NCBI GenBank assembly: GCA_964494645.1
Contig: CAZBSH010000093.1
Coordinates: 1-5,612 of the forward strand
DNA length: 5,612 nt
From: Christensenella sp964494645
Lineage (GTDB): Bacteria > Bacillota > Clostridia > Christensenellales > Christensenellaceae
Direction of reading: 5' to 3'
Positions 4,918 through 5,612 of the stretch are shown here, piece by piece (the first letter of the stretch is position 1; every line of letters begins with the position of its first letter). A program made the position numbers and the translations under genes. The notes beneath the pieces were generated by a model. That model was not told where the DNA came from, made no database searches, and worked only from the letters and a program-made list of their open reading frames with translations.

Positions 4918-5612
4918 TTATAGCCGTACAAGACCGCTGCACACGGCTTCAAAATCCATTAATTCTTTGAGTTCGTCATCAAGCTTCATCACCGTTAACG
5001 TCGCACCCATCATTTCAAGTGATGTAAACAGATTTCCTACATAGCTATGATGAATTTTGAGTCCGTCTTTCTCGATTAGTCCCGCAGCTTCATTGAACAG
5101 GATGTACTGTTCCATGACAGGCGTAGCGCCCAGCCCGGAAACCAATACAACTACTTCATCGCCCGCCGCAAAGAACTCTTCCTTTGCAATAATACTCCAC
5201 ATACGTTGTGCGATCTTATCTGCTGTTTCCACTTCCGCAACATCAACGCCTGCCTCACCATGATGACCGATACCGAGCTCCATCATGCCGTCAGCGATTG
5301 TAAAATTCGGATGCCCTACAGCAGGGATCGTACAGGACGTTAACCCAATGCCAATACTTTTTGTGTTGTCGATCGCTTTTTGTGCAACACGGATAACTTC
5401 ATCAAGATCTGCACCCTTTGCCGCCATCGCGCCGCCGCATTTCCACATCAGGATCTCTCCCGCAACGCCGCGCCTTTTTTGGATCTCATCTTTCGGCGCA
5501 GAAGCAACGTCATCATTTGCTACCACTGTTTTTACAGTGATACCTTCTTTTTGCGCCATTCTGACTGCCATCTTGACGTTCATATTATCACCGGCATAGT
5601 TCCCATAAAGGC
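4918..5612 (-). CDS. dhaK: Dihydroxyacetone kinase subunit DhaK, C-terminal two-thirds
   Basis: The substrate-binding subunit of a dihydroxyacetone-type kinase. The reading frame is open to the window edge at 5612, so the N-terminal part (about 100 of roughly 330 residues, including the GGGSGHEP-like region) lies outside. The frame ahead of the internal ATG at 5583 reads LYGNYAGD, matching the conserved NYxGDxMN motif, so 5583 is not the start. KRRGVAGEI and GLTSCTIPAVGHPNF are typical, and LGIGHHGEAGV contains the His (codon 5260-5262, just before GE) that binds the substrate carbonyl covalently. LVSGLGATPVMEQY and LFTSLEMMGATLTVMKLD complete the family pattern. The protein forms a complex with DhaL, encoded 20 bases downstream. 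Family members also act on tetruloses such as erythrulose, so the substrate could differ from dihydroxyacetone. Confidence 0.92.
   Translation of the reverse strand, partial: LYGNYAGDNMNVKMAVRMAQKEGITVKTVVANDDVASAPKDEIQKRRGVAGEILMWKCGGAMAAKGADLDEVIRVAQKAIDNTKSIGIGLTSCTIPAVGHPNFTIADGMMELGIGHHGEAGVDVAEVETADKIAQRMWSIIAKEEFFAAGDEVVVLVSGLGATPVMEQYILFNEAAGLIEKDGLKIHHSYVGNLFTSLEMMGATLTVMKLDDELKELMDFEAVCSGLVRL

Noticed and set aside
1..5612. CRISPR array, toxin-antitoxin pair or riboswitch
   Set aside because: No regularly spaced repeats, no paired toxin-antitoxin genes and no recognisable riboswitch core were seen; leaders ahead of the plus-strand operons are short.

Overview
The window looks like chromosome from a low-to-mid GC Gram-positive bacterium, most likely one of the Clostridia. 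The signs are strong AAGGAG-type ribosome sites, a TTG start, compact operons, intrinsic terminators, and a PadR/DUF1048/ABC cassette and DhaK/DhaL pair of clostridial type. The species cannot be named from the sequence alone.

Layout. Bases 1-10 look like the last bases of a tRNA-Thr gene running in from the left, followed by a perfect-palindrome terminator. Bases 41-371 hold no intact gene. They contain a decayed C-terminal fragment of an ABC-transporter ATPase on the minus strand and then an AT-rich stretch. From 372 a plus-strand operon begins, with a sigma-A-type promoter overlapped by nested palindromes. Its genes are a PadR-type repressor, two tandem DUF1048 proteins, a DrrA-type ABC ATPase and a DrrB-type ABC-2 permease. 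The five genes overlap or nearly touch, and each has its own ribosome site. The expected unit is an inducible efflux (drug or self-protection) transporter whose PadR protein represses its own operon. The role of the DUF1048 proteins is unknown.

After the permease comes a degenerate tRNA-Thr-like sequence (about 3060-3124). It ends in the same 10 bases that open the window, and a good terminator follows. This arrangement, a tRNA 3' end on the left and a tRNA 3' remnant on the right, suggests that the roughly 3.1 kb ABC cassette lies within an old tRNA-Thr-targeted insertion. No integrase is present.

To the right, a patatin-like phospholipase gene has its own extended -10 promoter. It converges on a minus-strand dihydroxyacetone-kinase-type operon, dhaK (its 5' end lies outside the window) followed by dhaL. 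A long imperfect hairpin at 4134-4209 separates the two convergent units. No dhaM follows dhaL, so the phosphate donor (PTS or ATP) is not settled.

The most distinctive content is the DUF1048-pair/PadR/ABC operon with its tRNA-Thr-derived flanks. Every protein family here is already known as a family. I do not see a wholly new system, but the function of the DUF1048 pair and the flanking structure merit a closer look.
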